A stretch of 64,000 nt of DNA from Chenopodium formosanum. Taxonomy: Eukaryota > Streptophyta > Magnoliopsida > Caryophyllales > Amaranthaceae. The DNA is taken from NCBI GenBank assembly GCA_024500155.1, contig CM044877.1, positions 67,722,001 to 67,786,000 of the forward strand. Reading direction: 5' to 3'. Both the position numbers and the translations under genes were made by a program. Positions 39,893-50,132 of this stretch are shown here, in pieces (the stretch's first letter is position 1; each line of letters begins with the position of its first letter). Under the pieces are notes generated by a model. It saw only the letters and a program-made list of their open reading frames with translations. It searched no databases and was not told the origin of the DNA.

Positions 39893-40472
39893 TGATGACA
39901 AACAAACTAAACTTACTTACAAGGAAACAGAGATAAACCATTTTATTCCTAAAGAAAGGAAATACAAAAATAAGATACAATGCAGAATATAAACTAAGTT
40001 AAGAAAATAAAAACAATGCATAAATAAATAACTTAAGGAAAAACTAAAAAACTTGAAAAAAACTTGTATATATATTATACCTGCTTGTAGAGATTTGGCA
40101 GCTTGTGAAGATTTCGAACAGAGACCATAGAATGATTAAGTTTCCTTGATAGTTTGCATCCTTTTCCCCCTTTTGGCATTATCAAAAACTAACATACAAT
40201 TATAGTATACCATAACACAGCACCAACTAGTGGTTTGGTGTTAAGACAAGAAACATGCATAGAGAGAAAATATTCACAAAGCATATAGGCAAAAGAAACA
40301 TAGAAATTCATCATCCAAAACCAATTAAAAACATCGGCCAATGTACCAAATGTGCAAGTTTACCAAAAGAAATTAAAAAGTGCCCAAAATATTACAGACC
40401 CCAAAAAATTGTTTCCAAAAGCAGATAAAATATAAGTTTCATCAACATAAAGAGGCTGCAAGGAAAGACAGG

Positions 40473-42089
40473 TTAAGATGCAGTGCTCTGGTCATCATCA
40501 ACAGCAAGATCCTCCAGCTTCTTGCTGATTTGAGACACTATGTCCTTCACTATGGACTGTCTCCCTTGTTCAGAGCTTGAGACCAGCTTCTTGACATCAG
40601 TGCTCAGAATGAGCATGCTCTTCTTCAGTTCAGCCATGTTTTGCTTTGAATCCTCTTGTTCCTTCAACACCTTTAGGAGCATATCCTTCATCTCCTTGAC
40701 CTCCTCGCTGGGAGCCTTTGATGGGGAACTGTAAGCTGCAAAACCTGTTCCTGCAGATGCATTCTTGCCCAGACTAGGAGATCTTGAGACTTTCTGTAAT
40801 ACCTCTTGCACCCCAGTCATATCAATGCAAATGGGTGCAGAGGGCTCCTTTTTCTTCATCAGCCTCAAACTCTTCCTTTTCTTCCTTCCCCCTGTCTCAG
40901 TCACGTCCTCAACCACCTTTTCCTCTTCCTCCTCCTGAATATCCTGCACCACTCCCTCTATAATCCCAGTAGCTCTCTCCTCTTCCCCCTCAGCTAGTCC
41001 ACCTACTTCCTTAGGCCTTTTCTCCTTTTCCTCCAGCACAACTTCAAAACATCCATCCACAACCTTCATCTTATGATTTTCAAGGAAAATAGGTTGCATG
41101 TATTCGGTATTTTTGAGGGGCAAAGGTTCTTTATCAGTAAAGGAGATGCCAAAGCTTTCGAAAACATAGTTAAGTAGGTTACCATATCCCACCTTCCATC
41201 CTTTTGGAACACAGTGAGAAAGGTGTTGGATCATGATGGAGGGAAAGTTAATTTGAATCTTTTTGGCTAGGCAATAGATGAGAACAGAGTCAAGCTTGTT
41301 GGCACTGTCTCTCTTTTGGGTTCGAGGAATAATGTCATTGAAAACAAATTTTAGCAGAATTTTGTCAAGAAGGGTTAGGTCATTGTGATTTATGTAGGTT
41401 TCCTCCGGGTCTCCACCTAGATACTCCACAATCTCATCAATGTTTGCATCAGGAAGAGGGTTCCTTATCACATTACTCTTAAAATACAAGTCATATCCAG
41501 TATTAGGAACATCAAACAACTCAGCCAAGTACATCTCATCAAACTCAATTTCTTTTTCATACACACAGCAACAAATAACACCCTTAGAGTATTTGAAACT
41601 TTTGCAAAAATCCCTCATAGCATCAACATACATACTCCGATTAAAGCATTCACTCAACAAATTCACCCAATTTTGAGCTTCAATCAAATCAAGCAGTTCA
41701 TACAATTTAACAGACTTACACCAAGGAAGATTAATAGCCAAACCTGTCACAAAGTGATCACTGATCTTCTCTTGCCGTTTCATGGCTGCAGGCTTGTCTC
41801 GGTAATTGACCCCTAGTTCCGGAGCGCTTTCTTCTTCTTCTTGCATGTCATCAGACTTCCTTTTTCGAGAAGATTGGGATTCGGTGGTTGAATCCACTTT
41901 TGGAGGCTCTTGGTTATCAATGGGGTTAATTTCCGGTGAGATGTCCATGGTAATTTCTAGAATTGGGTTAGTGTTAAGGTTGGCTTCAATTTGGGTTTTT
42001 GGAGAGGTAGACATTGGAGAGTAGTTTTGATCGGAGTGATGAGAGAAAAGGTAATTTTTGTGTGGTGTAAATTTGTGTGAGGCTGACAT
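40473..42089 (-). CDS. SIRE extra ORF (env-like position), 538 aa, intact
   Basis: It starts at ATG 42089, 493 bp after the pol stop, and is uninterrupted. Residues 1-85 are Ser/Thr/Pro-rich and end in RKRKSDD, a likely nuclear localisation signal. Residues about 100-330 form a compact Leu/Asn-rich domain (FVTGLAINLPWCKSVKLYEL, YVDAMRDFCKSFKYS, IEFDEMYLAELFDVPNTGYD, CLAKKIQINFPSIMIQHLSH) that resembles the plant transposon protein domain of some retroelements. A Glu-rich stretch, a second basic cluster (GRKKRKSLRLMKKKE) and a coiled-coil-like C-terminus follow. No signal peptide or membrane helix is visible, so despite its position it does not look like an envelope glycoprotein. Function unknown. 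Confidence 0.85.
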   Translation of the reverse strand: MSASHKFTPHKNYLFSHHSDQNYSPMSTSPKTQIEANLNTNPILEITMDISPEINPIDNQEPPKVDSTTESQSSRKRKSDDMQEEEESAPELGVNYRDKPAAMKRQEKISDHFVTGLAINLPWCKSVKLYELLDLIEAQNWVNLLSECFNRSMYVDAMRDFCKSFKYSKGVICCCVYEKEIEFDEMYLAELFDVPNTGYDLYFKSNVIRNPLPDANIDEIVEYLGGDPEETYINHNDLTLLDKILLKFVFNDIIPRTQKRDSANKLDSVLIYCLAKKIQINFPSIMIQHLSHCVPKGWKVGYGNLLNYVFESFGISFTDKEPLPLKNTEYMQPIFLENHKMKVVDGCFEVVLEEKEKRPKEVGGLAEGEEERATGIIEGVVQDIQEEEEEKVVEDVTETGGRKKRKSLRLMKKKEPSAPICIDMTGVQEVLQKVSRSPSLGKNASAGTGFAAYSSPSKAPSEEVKEMKDMLLKVLKEQEDSKQNMAELKKSMLILSTDVKKLVSSSEQGRQSIVKDIVSQISKKLEDLAVDDDQSTAS

Positions 42090-42582
42090 CTTTTATGGTG
42101 GAGGTAAATTGGTGAAGTGAGGTGTTGTTTGGGAGGTGAGGTGAATTTAGTTGATTTGACACTTATATTTATTACTTAGGGAAACGCAAACCGTGTTTCA
42201 AGAGAGTAGTGTAAGTGGGCTACTTTTTGAACAAAAGATAATGATGAATTTAGATGCATTCATCCGATTTTTGTGTTTAGATAAAAAGAATTTGGAATTT
42301 TAAAAACTAGATAAACACAACAATTTTATCTCTTGAATTTTATTAGTAAAGAACACTTGCAAATACAACTTGATATACGGAACAAATCAACAAGGCTCAT
42401 GCAACCAATTTTGGACTCTTCATATTCTATGACTTTCAAATTTACATGCCCTTAGTAAATATTACTCCTGCTCACAACCTGTCTTAACTATGTAATTAAA
42501 CATATAACACTTGTGCACAGTATACAACAGATTAAACATGTCAGTTTGAGTTTCATACCTGAGGGAACTTGATGCATTTTTC

Positions 42583-44316
42583 TCAGTATAACTTAATCAT
42601 CCCAAGTTCCATTCTCATCTTCTCATGCCTTTCTCTATTTAAGGGTTTTGTTAATATATCTGCAATTTGATTGTCAGTTTGGCAGAAATCTAATTTAATC
42701 AAACCCTTTTCAACATTATCCTTAAGGAAATGATGCCTTATATGAATATGTTTAACTCTTGAATGATGGACTGGATCTTTAGAAATGCAAATTGCACTAG
42801 TGTTATCACAATAGATAGTAATGCAATTAAATTTAATACCAAAGTCACGTAACTGTTATTTTATCCAGAAGATTTGAGAGCAACAAGCAGCTGCTGCTAC
42901 ATACTCAGCCTCTACAGTAGACAATGCAACAGTATTTTGTTTCTTGGAACCCCAAGAAACTAGACAAGAGCCAAGGAACTGAACCATACCTGAGGTGCTT
43001 TTCCTATTGACTAGGTCACCTGCATAGTCAGCATCTGTGAATCCTCTAAGCATAAAGTCATCACTTCTAGGATAGAACAGACACAGGTCATCTGTTCCTT
43101 TGAGGTATCTCAAAATTCTCTTAACAGCCGTTAGATGTGATTCTTTATGATTAGACTGAAATCTAGCACACAATCCAACACTAAAGGAAATGTCAGGACT
43201 ACTGGCTGTTAGATATAACAATGAACCAATCATACCTCTGTAAGTGGTTTGATCCACACTTGTTCCTTGTGGATCCTCATCAAGTCTTGTTGATGTTCCC
43301 ATAGGTGTATGATTTGTCTTGGCATTTTCCATGTTATACTTCTTCAGAAGTTCCTTGACATACTTCTGTTGGTGAATCATTATTCCTTCAGTTGTTTGCT
43401 TTATTTGAAGTCCAAGGAAGAAATTCAATTCACCCATCATGCTCATCTCAAATTCACCACCCATAAGCTCAGCAAAGTACTTGCATAAACCATTGTTAGT
43501 AGCACCAAATATAATATCATCTACATAGATCTGTACAACTAACAAATCAGTTCCTCGAGATTTAAGGGAAAGAGTTTTGTCTACTTTTCCTCTTTTGAAA
43601 TCATTTTGCAATAGGAACTTTGAAAGCCTTTCATACCAGGCTCTTGGAGCTTGTTTGAGCCCATAGAGAGCTTTATCAAGCTTAAAAACATGATTTGGAA
43701 ATTTTGGATTTTCGAAACCTGGAGGTTGTTCAACAAACACCTCCTCATTTAAGAAACCATTTAGAAAAGCACATTTCACATCCATTTGATAGAGTTTGAA
43801 ACCCATAAAAGAAGCAAAAGCCACTAGGATTCTAATAGCTTTTAATCTAGCTACAGGAGCAAAGGTTTCATCGAAATCAATACCTTCCTGTTGGTTGTAG
43901 CCCTTCACAACCAATCTAACCTTGTTCCTTACTATGGTGCCATGTTCATTAAGCTTGTTCCTGAACACCCATTTGAGCCCAATTACCTTCTTTCCCTTAG
44001 GCTTTGGCTCAAGGTGCCAGACCTTGTTCTTTTCGAACTCATTGAGTTCCTCTTGCATGTCCACTATCCAATCTGCATCTCCCAAGGCTTCTTGATGATT
44101 TCTTGGTTCTAGAATGGACAGAAATGCATGGAATGCGCAGTAGTTCCTCATTTGTGATCTTATTTGCGTTCCTTTTCCTATATCACTGATTATGAGATCA
44201 GTTGGATGAGAACCTCTATACCTGAATGGCCTGGGTTGGAATTCCCTTGCTGGAACTCCAATTTGAGGAGCTTCTGATTTTGTTCCTTCTGCTTCTTCTG
44301 CTTGTTCCTCATTCAC
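42583..44316 (-). pseudogene. SIRE pol, part 2: reverse transcriptase and RNase H
   Basis: This continues the same frame after an in-frame TAG (44317-44319). The linker EAPQIGVPAREFQPRP leads to reverse transcriptase: WIVDMQEELNEFEKNKVWHL, DETFAPVARLKAIRIL, YQMDVKCAFLNG, ALYGLKQAPRAWYERL and the catalytic IYVDDIIFGA (about 43520). RNase H has FTDADYAGDLVNRKSTSG and STVEAEYVAAA. A second stop (TAA, 42856-42858, CAA-to-TAA type) follows FWIK; beyond it the frame resumes (QLRDFGIKFN, YCDNTSAICISKDPVHHSR, ADILTKPLN) to TGA at 42583. Apart from the two stops the domain is complete. Confidence 0.9.
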
Positions 44317-45783
44317 CTATTCATCTGGTTGAGGAACCTCTTCATTTTCTAGATGATCCTCTTCTGGAACAGGCTGCTTTTCTTTGGTTTGCTTTTGAGT
44401 CTCTTCTTCATCCCTGTCTCTTATTAACCCAATGTCAAAATCATTATCATCTTCTTGTTCCTGTACACTCACAAACTGGTTAACTTCATCAAAGATTATA
44501 TGAATGCTTTCCTCAACACACATTGAGCTTTTATTGTAAACTCTATAAGCTTTGCTATCAGAGGCATATCCTAGAAATATGGCCTCTTCACTTCTTTCAT
44601 CAAATTTCCCTAGGTTTTTCTTACCATTGTTATGTACAAAGCACTTACAACCAAAGGCTCTAAGATGAGATATGTTTGGCTTTCTTCCCCTGAACAGTTC
44701 ATAGGGAGTCTTATTGATGATACTTCTGATTGTTACCCTGTTAAGGATGTAACATGTTGTATTCACGGCTTCAGCCCAGAAGTTCCTTGGCAATCCACTT
44801 GCAATCAGCATCGTTCTAGCCATTTCCTCAAGGGTTCGATTCTTCCTTTCTACAACTCCATTCTGTTGGGGAGTCCTTGGAGCTGAGAAGTTATGATTCA
44901 TGCCATTTTCCCTGCAACACTCATCGAATCTTGAGTTCTCAAATTCAGTTCCGTGATCCGATCTGAGATGGACTATGGAGTGACCACTGATTTTCTGTAT
45001 TTTCTTGGTAAAGGCAACAAACTCGTTAAAAGTTTCATCTCTACTAGCAAGAAAAATAACCCAAGTGAATCTAGAATAATCATCAACAATAACCAAAACA
45101 TATTTCTTGCCACTCCTGCTTTGAATTCTCATGGGACCACACAAATCCATATGGATTAATTCCAAAGGCTTTGTAGTGCTCACCATTTTCTTCAATTTAA
45201 AAGATGAGCGAACATGCTTGCCTTTCACACATGCATCACAAACTTTGTTCTGTAGGAACTTGATAATAGGAAGTCCCACAACCAAGTTCCTTGACCTTAG
45301 CTTGTCGAGTAATGAAAAGCTAGCATGTCCAAAACGTTTATGCCATAGCAGGGGATCATCTTCAACAACACTCAGACATGTAAGGTTGTTCCTTGGGATT
45401 AAGTTGAGGTCAACTGTATAAGTGTTCCCTCTTCTTGTTCCTTCTAGAACAACCTTTCCTGACTTGTTGTTGATGATGTTGCAAGAATCAGAAGTAAAAC
45501 TTACAGAGTTTCCTTTGTCACAAAATTGTGATATACTGAGCAAATTGTGCATTAAGCCCTCGACCAGGAACACATTATCAATGGAATGAGATTTTGATCT
45601 ACCAATTTTGCCTTTTCCAATGATCTCGCCCTTCTTATTATCCCCAAAGGTTACTATTCCTCCAGGGTAGTCTTCTAGTGAGAGGAATTTCGATTTATCA
45701 CCTGTCATATGCTTTGAACAACCGCTGTCGAGATACCACGAGTTGTTCCCCCTCACTAGGACCTGCAAGAAAACTAAGCATTA
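44317..45783 (-). pseudogene. SIRE pol, part 1: protease and integrase
   Basis: It reads LVFLQVLVRGNNSWYLDSGC in the -1 frame relative to gag, just after the gag stop. Protease: WYLDSGCSKHMTGD (D-S-G kept). GAG-pre-integrase: LLWHKRFGHASFSLLDKL and CDACVKGKHVRSSF. Integrase core: HMDLCGPMRIQSRSGKKYVL, VDDYSRFTWV, LRSDHGTEFENSRFDECC, HNFSAPRTPQQNGVVERKNR, which supplies D, D and E. The C-terminal part has GYASDSKAYRVYN. It ends PQPDE then TAG. The frame change from gag may be an indel or a recoding site; no obvious slippery heptamer is present. Confidence 0.88.
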
Positions 45784-47603
45784 GGATTAGGAACCCAGGT
45801 TTCCTTGGGTTCCTTAGACGTGGATGCAATATCAGTTTTCTTGACCCACACTTGTTTTACATTTCTTTTATCAGCTTCTTCTCTTATCCTACACTGTCCA
45901 TAGAGATGTCCAGACTTACCACAAAAAGTGCATACCTTCATACTAGGAAGCTCAACATATTTCTTTTGCTTACCTTTCCTCTTGGTTATATAGCCAAGGC
46001 CTTTAGTTCTTTTTCCTTGAGCTTCAGCTATCCACTTAGGTATGACTTTTGGGTCAATACTTCTATCCTTTCTAGCATTCAGTTTAGATTCAAGTTGATT
46101 CTTTTGAGTTTTTAAGGTAGAAAGCTCATTTTTCAATTTTTCAAAATCAACATTGAATTTAAGCAACTGATCACTTGAGGAACTGCTAGAACTGATATCA
46201 GAGTTTATGAGCTTATACTGAGTTAATTCAACATTCAGAAGAATACTTTCATTCTTAATCCTATCAGCTATCTCAGTTATGTGTTTGTATTTAAAATCAA
46301 GCTCTCTTAGTTTGCTTTGAGACTTGGCATAGGCTATTTCCAACCAAGCACCATGTTCTTTGCAAACCTTAAGAGTTTTTTCACATTTGTTCAACTTTAC
46401 ACATGTATCTCTAAAGAATTCTTCTTCTTCTAGATATATATCTATCAAGACATCTTTAGAGAGAGTTTTAAGCTGTTTAGGATCAAGAAATACCTCTTTC
46501 TGGAGTTCCTCAAGGTAAGCTTTTTCATCATCTGATTTGGCCATCAAACAGAGATTGGCTGTCTCCTTTTCTGGTTGGTCATCATCTTCTTCTTCACTTT
46601 CTGAGTCTCCCCAGGCTGCTATCATGGCCTTCCTCATGTCTGACTTTTGATAGTTTGCTTTGCTGAATTTTTCTCTTCCCTGTTCCTTAGCCTTTCCTTT
46701 CCCTTTATCATTTTCCCAAAGGGGACAGTCTTTGATAAAGTGATCTGGAGATCCACACTTGTGGCAGTTGTAGTCAGGCTTGGGATTTGAGACCTTTTTC
46801 CCGAAGTTCCTTGAGGTTCGGCCTTTCTTGAACATCTTTTTAAATCTTCGCACAATTAGGGCAGCCTCATCCTCGTCTACTTCTGAGTCTTCCTCCTCAT
46901 CAGCCTTAAGAGCCAATCCCTTGTTCCTCATGGGTTCATTGTTGACTCCAAGGTGTAGCTCATGAGTCATGAGAGAACCTGCTAGTTGTTCAATATTGAA
47001 CTTGGTAAAGTCCTTCGTTTCCTGAAGGGCTGTCACCTTAGCTCTCCACCTCTCATCTTGTGGAAGACTTCTAAGAACCTTCCTAACCTGCTCATCTGTA
47101 GGAATCTGTCTACCAAGGGAAACCAACTCATTTATGATGTTAGTAAAACGGGTTAGCATCTCTGGAATGGTTTCCTTAGGCTGCATTTCAAATCTTTCAT
47201 ACTTAGACATAAGTAGATCAATTTTTGAGCGTTTAACCTCATTAGTTCCTTCATGAGTAATCTGCAGCAAATCCCAGATTTCCTTAGCGTTCTTGCACCC
47301 CATAACACGATTGTGTTCGTGAGGTCCAAGTCCACAGTGGAGCAATTTCACAGCCATAGCATTTATTTCCATTTTATCAAAATCTTCTTTTTCATATTCA
47401 GACATAGGCTTAGGGATTACCTCGTTCTGAGCATTTGTTTTGGTGACTTCGAAATCACCAACCTCGATGACCCTCCAGACTTGATAGTTCTCTGCCTTGA
47501 TAAAGATCTCCATGCGGTTCTTCCAGTAAGTGTAGAACTTGCCGTTGAACATAGGAGGCCTCTGTGTTGAGTATCCTTCCTCGAGCTTCTCATGAGTATT
47601 CAT
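45774..47603 (-). CDS. SIRE Gag, 609 aa, two CCHC knuckles
   Basis: The ATG at 47603 (MNTHEKLEEGYSTQRPPMFN) is the first in frame. Residues 15-240 are the Retrotran_gag/UBN2 region (YWKNRMEIFIKAENYQVWRV, HEGTNEVKRSKIDLLMSKYE). A zinc knuckle CHKCGSPDHFIKDC lies near residue 280 and a second, CTFCGKSGHLYGQC, near 570, with a Lys/Glu-rich coiled-coil-like stretch between. Gag assembles the virus-like particle and packages the RNA. The frame is fully open to the TAG at 45774. Confidence 0.9.
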   Translation of the reverse strand: MNTHEKLEEGYSTQRPPMFNGKFYTYWKNRMEIFIKAENYQVWRVIEVGDFEVTKTNAQNEVIPKPMSEYEKEDFDKMEINAMAVKLLHCGLGPHEHNRVMGCKNAKEIWDLLQITHEGTNEVKRSKIDLLMSKYERFEMQPKETIPEMLTRFTNIINELVSLGRQIPTDEQVRKVLRSLPQDERWRAKVTALQETKDFTKFNIEQLAGSLMTHELHLGVNNEPMRNKGLALKADEEEDSEVDEDEAALIVRRFKKMFKKGRTSRNFGKKVSNPKPDYNCHKCGSPDHFIKDCPLWENDKGKGKAKEQGREKFSKANYQKSDMRKAMIAAWGDSESEEEDDDQPEKETANLCLMAKSDDEKAYLEELQKEVFLDPKQLKTLSKDVLIDIYLEEEEFFRDTCVKLNKCEKTLKVCKEHGAWLEIAYAKSQSKLRELDFKYKHITEIADRIKNESILLNVELTQYKLINSDISSSSSSSDQLLKFNVDFEKLKNELSTLKTQKNQLESKLNARKDRSIDPKVIPKWIAEAQGKRTKGLGYITKRKGKQKKYVELPSMKVCTFCGKSGHLYGQCRIREEADKRNVKQVWVKKTDIASTSKEPKETWVPNPNA

Positions 47604-47654
47604 TTTCTCCAAGACCTTTCTTCTTCAGGGTTTCCTGATTTTCCTAGAAGTTAG

Positions 47655-47666
47655 GCTCTGATACCA
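47655..47666 (-). other. SIRE primer-binding site
   Basis: The minus strand reads TGGTATCAGAGC, an exact match to the usual initiator tRNA-Met site, two bases (AT) inside the 5' LTR end. Confidence 0.92.
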
Positions 47667-47668
47667 AT

Positions 47669-49000
47669 TGTTGTTTTAATGAATACTACAAGAAGGGGGG
47701 GTTGAATTGTAGTATGAGAATTTAGCCAAACTTTTTGCGGAATTAAAATTAAGGTAGCTAAAGGAACTGAGAGATTAACTAAAGGAACTAAAGAATGCAA
47801 GAGAGATTTTACGTGGAAAACTCCTTGGCCCTATCAAGGAGAAAAACCACGACCACTTGGGATTTTGGGAAAAGAATCTTCACTATAATAGGGCAAATGA
47901 TCCTATTACAAGCTAAAGACTCAAACTCAAGTTCCTCTACGAACTTGAGACCCTGAGGAACAAGTCACCCAACTTGTTACTCTTCTCTTCTCTTTCTCTC
48001 TTCTCACTTCTCTGTTCTCTCTTCTCTTTCTCTTCTCTTTCTCTTCTCTCTCTCTTCTCTTTCTCACACACAAATGTTCACTCAAACTTCCCCATTCCCC
48101 AAATTACAACTCGAAAGAAAAACAAACTCTAATATAAGAACATTAAAACACTCTAATGAACTTGTGTGGAATTGACACTTGACTCGATTTGAAGCTTGAA
48201 AACTTATGTGAGCAAGGTGAAGTTTTCCATCTGAAATTAACAACTATTTATAGACAAAAATTCGTTTTAGGAAAGCTTCTTTGTGCAGCAAATCCATTAC
48301 GTCACTACTCCAACCCACTAAGAAGATCATGCTCCTAAAATTAAGGAAACATGAACTCCTTAATGTGCAAACCCACGACTGAAGAAGAACATGGGAGAGT
48401 ATGCCGTAAGTTTTTGGAAAACATGGCGATTTTATTTTTTCAGAAGATATTTTCGAAAACAAGAAAATAAAATAAAATCTTTTTGCACAAGATATTTTCG
48501 AAATTCTGAAAGAAATAAAATCCCTTTCAAAAGATAAACGTTTTAGAAAGCAACTGTTTTCCTAAAAACTAGCATGCGCAATTTTATCTTCTTAGACCAA
48601 TTCCACACAGATTTTTCGAGTGCCATTTAATATCTTATACTTACATAAATCCTAAAATATAAAAATATATTTAGTCTTCATGTTCTCTAATGAAGCTTCT
48701 ACTCCGAGGCTTCTGTTCCTTGGGAGGAACTTCTCTTCTCTGATGAGGCTTCTTCTCTGAAGCTTCTGTTCCCTGAGGGAACCTTCTCTTCTCCAGTCTT
48801 CATTTCTGAAGCGCCAGTTCCTGTGAGGGAACTCTTCTATATGGTTAGCTCTGCTTCTGGCCTTCTTGTTCCTCATGGTATTTTTACAAGACACTTCATT
48901 CTCATAGTCTTTGTAACTGAGTACACACTTAAACAATCAAGCACTTATTAGTTTGTAAGTATGTGAGGTTGTGTCATCATCAAAATCATTAAGTCCAACA
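47669..49000 (-). repeat. SIRE 5' LTR (1332 bp)
   Basis: It has the same length and termini as the 3' LTR. Differences include A/G at 47729, G/T in the GAGTATGCCG word and AAGCG versus ATGTG near the right end. Confidence 0.92.
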
Positions 49001-49769
49001 GATTCCGTTAACAGATTCCATCCACTTTTACTGTTTGTGGAACCTATATTTTAGTTTTTCCTCCCATTTTACTTCCATTAAACTACGTGATGCCTCCCTT
49101 GTTCAATTTCGATTCTCTCTATTTTTTCTTAAATTTCACCATCTCTTTCTAAACTAAGCGAATCTTACTACTCATTTTCCCTTTTAAAGTTAGATCAGTC
49201 AGCACGAGCTGTTTTGTAACAACCAATTTTCAATCCCAGTATTTTTTTTATCAACCTACTTGAAAATTTTGCATCTATTCTACCAAATGAAACATCTTAG
49301 AAATTACAAGAAAAAAATACCATTGACTTAGACATTATACATATGAAAACTGGAACAAAAATAGTAAACAAACAATTGAATTGAAACATTAAAGCCTCGA
49401 AATGAAAAACCCTTAATTCAATAATTGAAACCCTAAACCCTAGAAATACAAAACTTACATATATCAATGAAACTCTGATACCCAAATTGAATCCCTAATT
49501 ATGATATTTTGGTGAGTAATTGTCTTTAGTTGGTTCGAATGTAGGGTTCTTGGACTTTTCACTGTAGTTGGAGGAAAAGAACAATAGAAGGAACAAAAAT
49601 ATAAGTCCCACAAACGGAAGATAGTTATTTATGTAAAAAAAAAATTATAGTTGTTTATTAAAAAAAAAGTCGGGTAAGTCTGGATAAACATTATGTTTAA
49701 ATATCAAAGGAAATCACGAATTATTTTTGACCTAGGGGACTTAACAATTTTTTTTTCCATATTATATTT
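49001..49769. repeat. probable foldback MITE flanking the SIRE, plus spacer
   Basis: GTTTGTGGAACCTATATTTTAG (about 49033) pairs imperfectly with the complement of ATATAAGTCCCACAAAC at 49600-49616, and the adjacent CCTCCCATTTTACTTCC pairs with GGAGGAAAAG. The left end may continue across the SIRE at 38507-38544. No gene is present. Confidence 0.4.
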
Positions 49770-49943
49770 TGTGAGAAGTGTAATAGTGTTTTATTCATTT
49801 AATTCCTATTTTTATGAATATTGTATAATTATTCTATGAGTTTTCCTTAACGAGATTAGGACCCATTGTTAACCCTATATATAAGAATCAAAAGAATACA
49901 CTCCAATTTGAGAAGCTTCACATATCTAACATGGTATTACAGT
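49770..49943 (+). repeat. copia LTR with primer site (5' fragment), Copia-1/2/3 relative
   Basis: The LTR (49770-49931) contains CACTCCAATTTGAGAAG and ends CATATCTAACA. TGGTATTACAGT follows, an initiator-tRNA-Met-type primer site. About 40 bp of leader resembling Copia-1 come next, and then the match stops. It has no gag, pol or second LTR. Confidence 0.75.
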
Positions 49944-50132
49944 TTTGGTTTTTATCCAACCTATCTCCCGCAATTTTTTTATTTGGTGGGTACATGATTT
50001 TATTGACTCGGATAAGGTTTAACATAAGGTAATGAGATTCAATCACTAGTGGGAATTAATAGAAAGGGAGGTTCTCATAAGTATATTGACATAATCAACG
50101 ACATGTATCGAGACGTGAAAGCTAATGTGAGC

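Larger units (their letters stand above)
38545..49000 (-). mobile_element. full-length SIRE/Maximus-type copia retrotransposon (10,456 bp)
   Basis: Two 1332-bp LTRs enclose a perfect initiator-tRNA-Met primer site, gag, pol, a separate intact ORF and polypurine tracts, all on the minus strand. Long LTRs, a large two-knuckle Gag and an extra ORF after pol are the marks of the SIRE/Maximus lineage. I count about 14 LTR differences in 1332 bp (about 1%). With a commonly used rate of 6.5e-9 per site per year this is roughly 0.8 million years. The flanks GATTT (38540-38544) and GATTC (49001-49005) are a TSD with one change. One in-frame stop inside pol and one in RNase H make it non-autonomous as it stands. 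Confidence 0.92.

Noticed and set aside
40473..42089. Viral-type envelope gene
   Set aside because: No signal peptide, membrane helix or glycoprotein layout; only its position suggests env.
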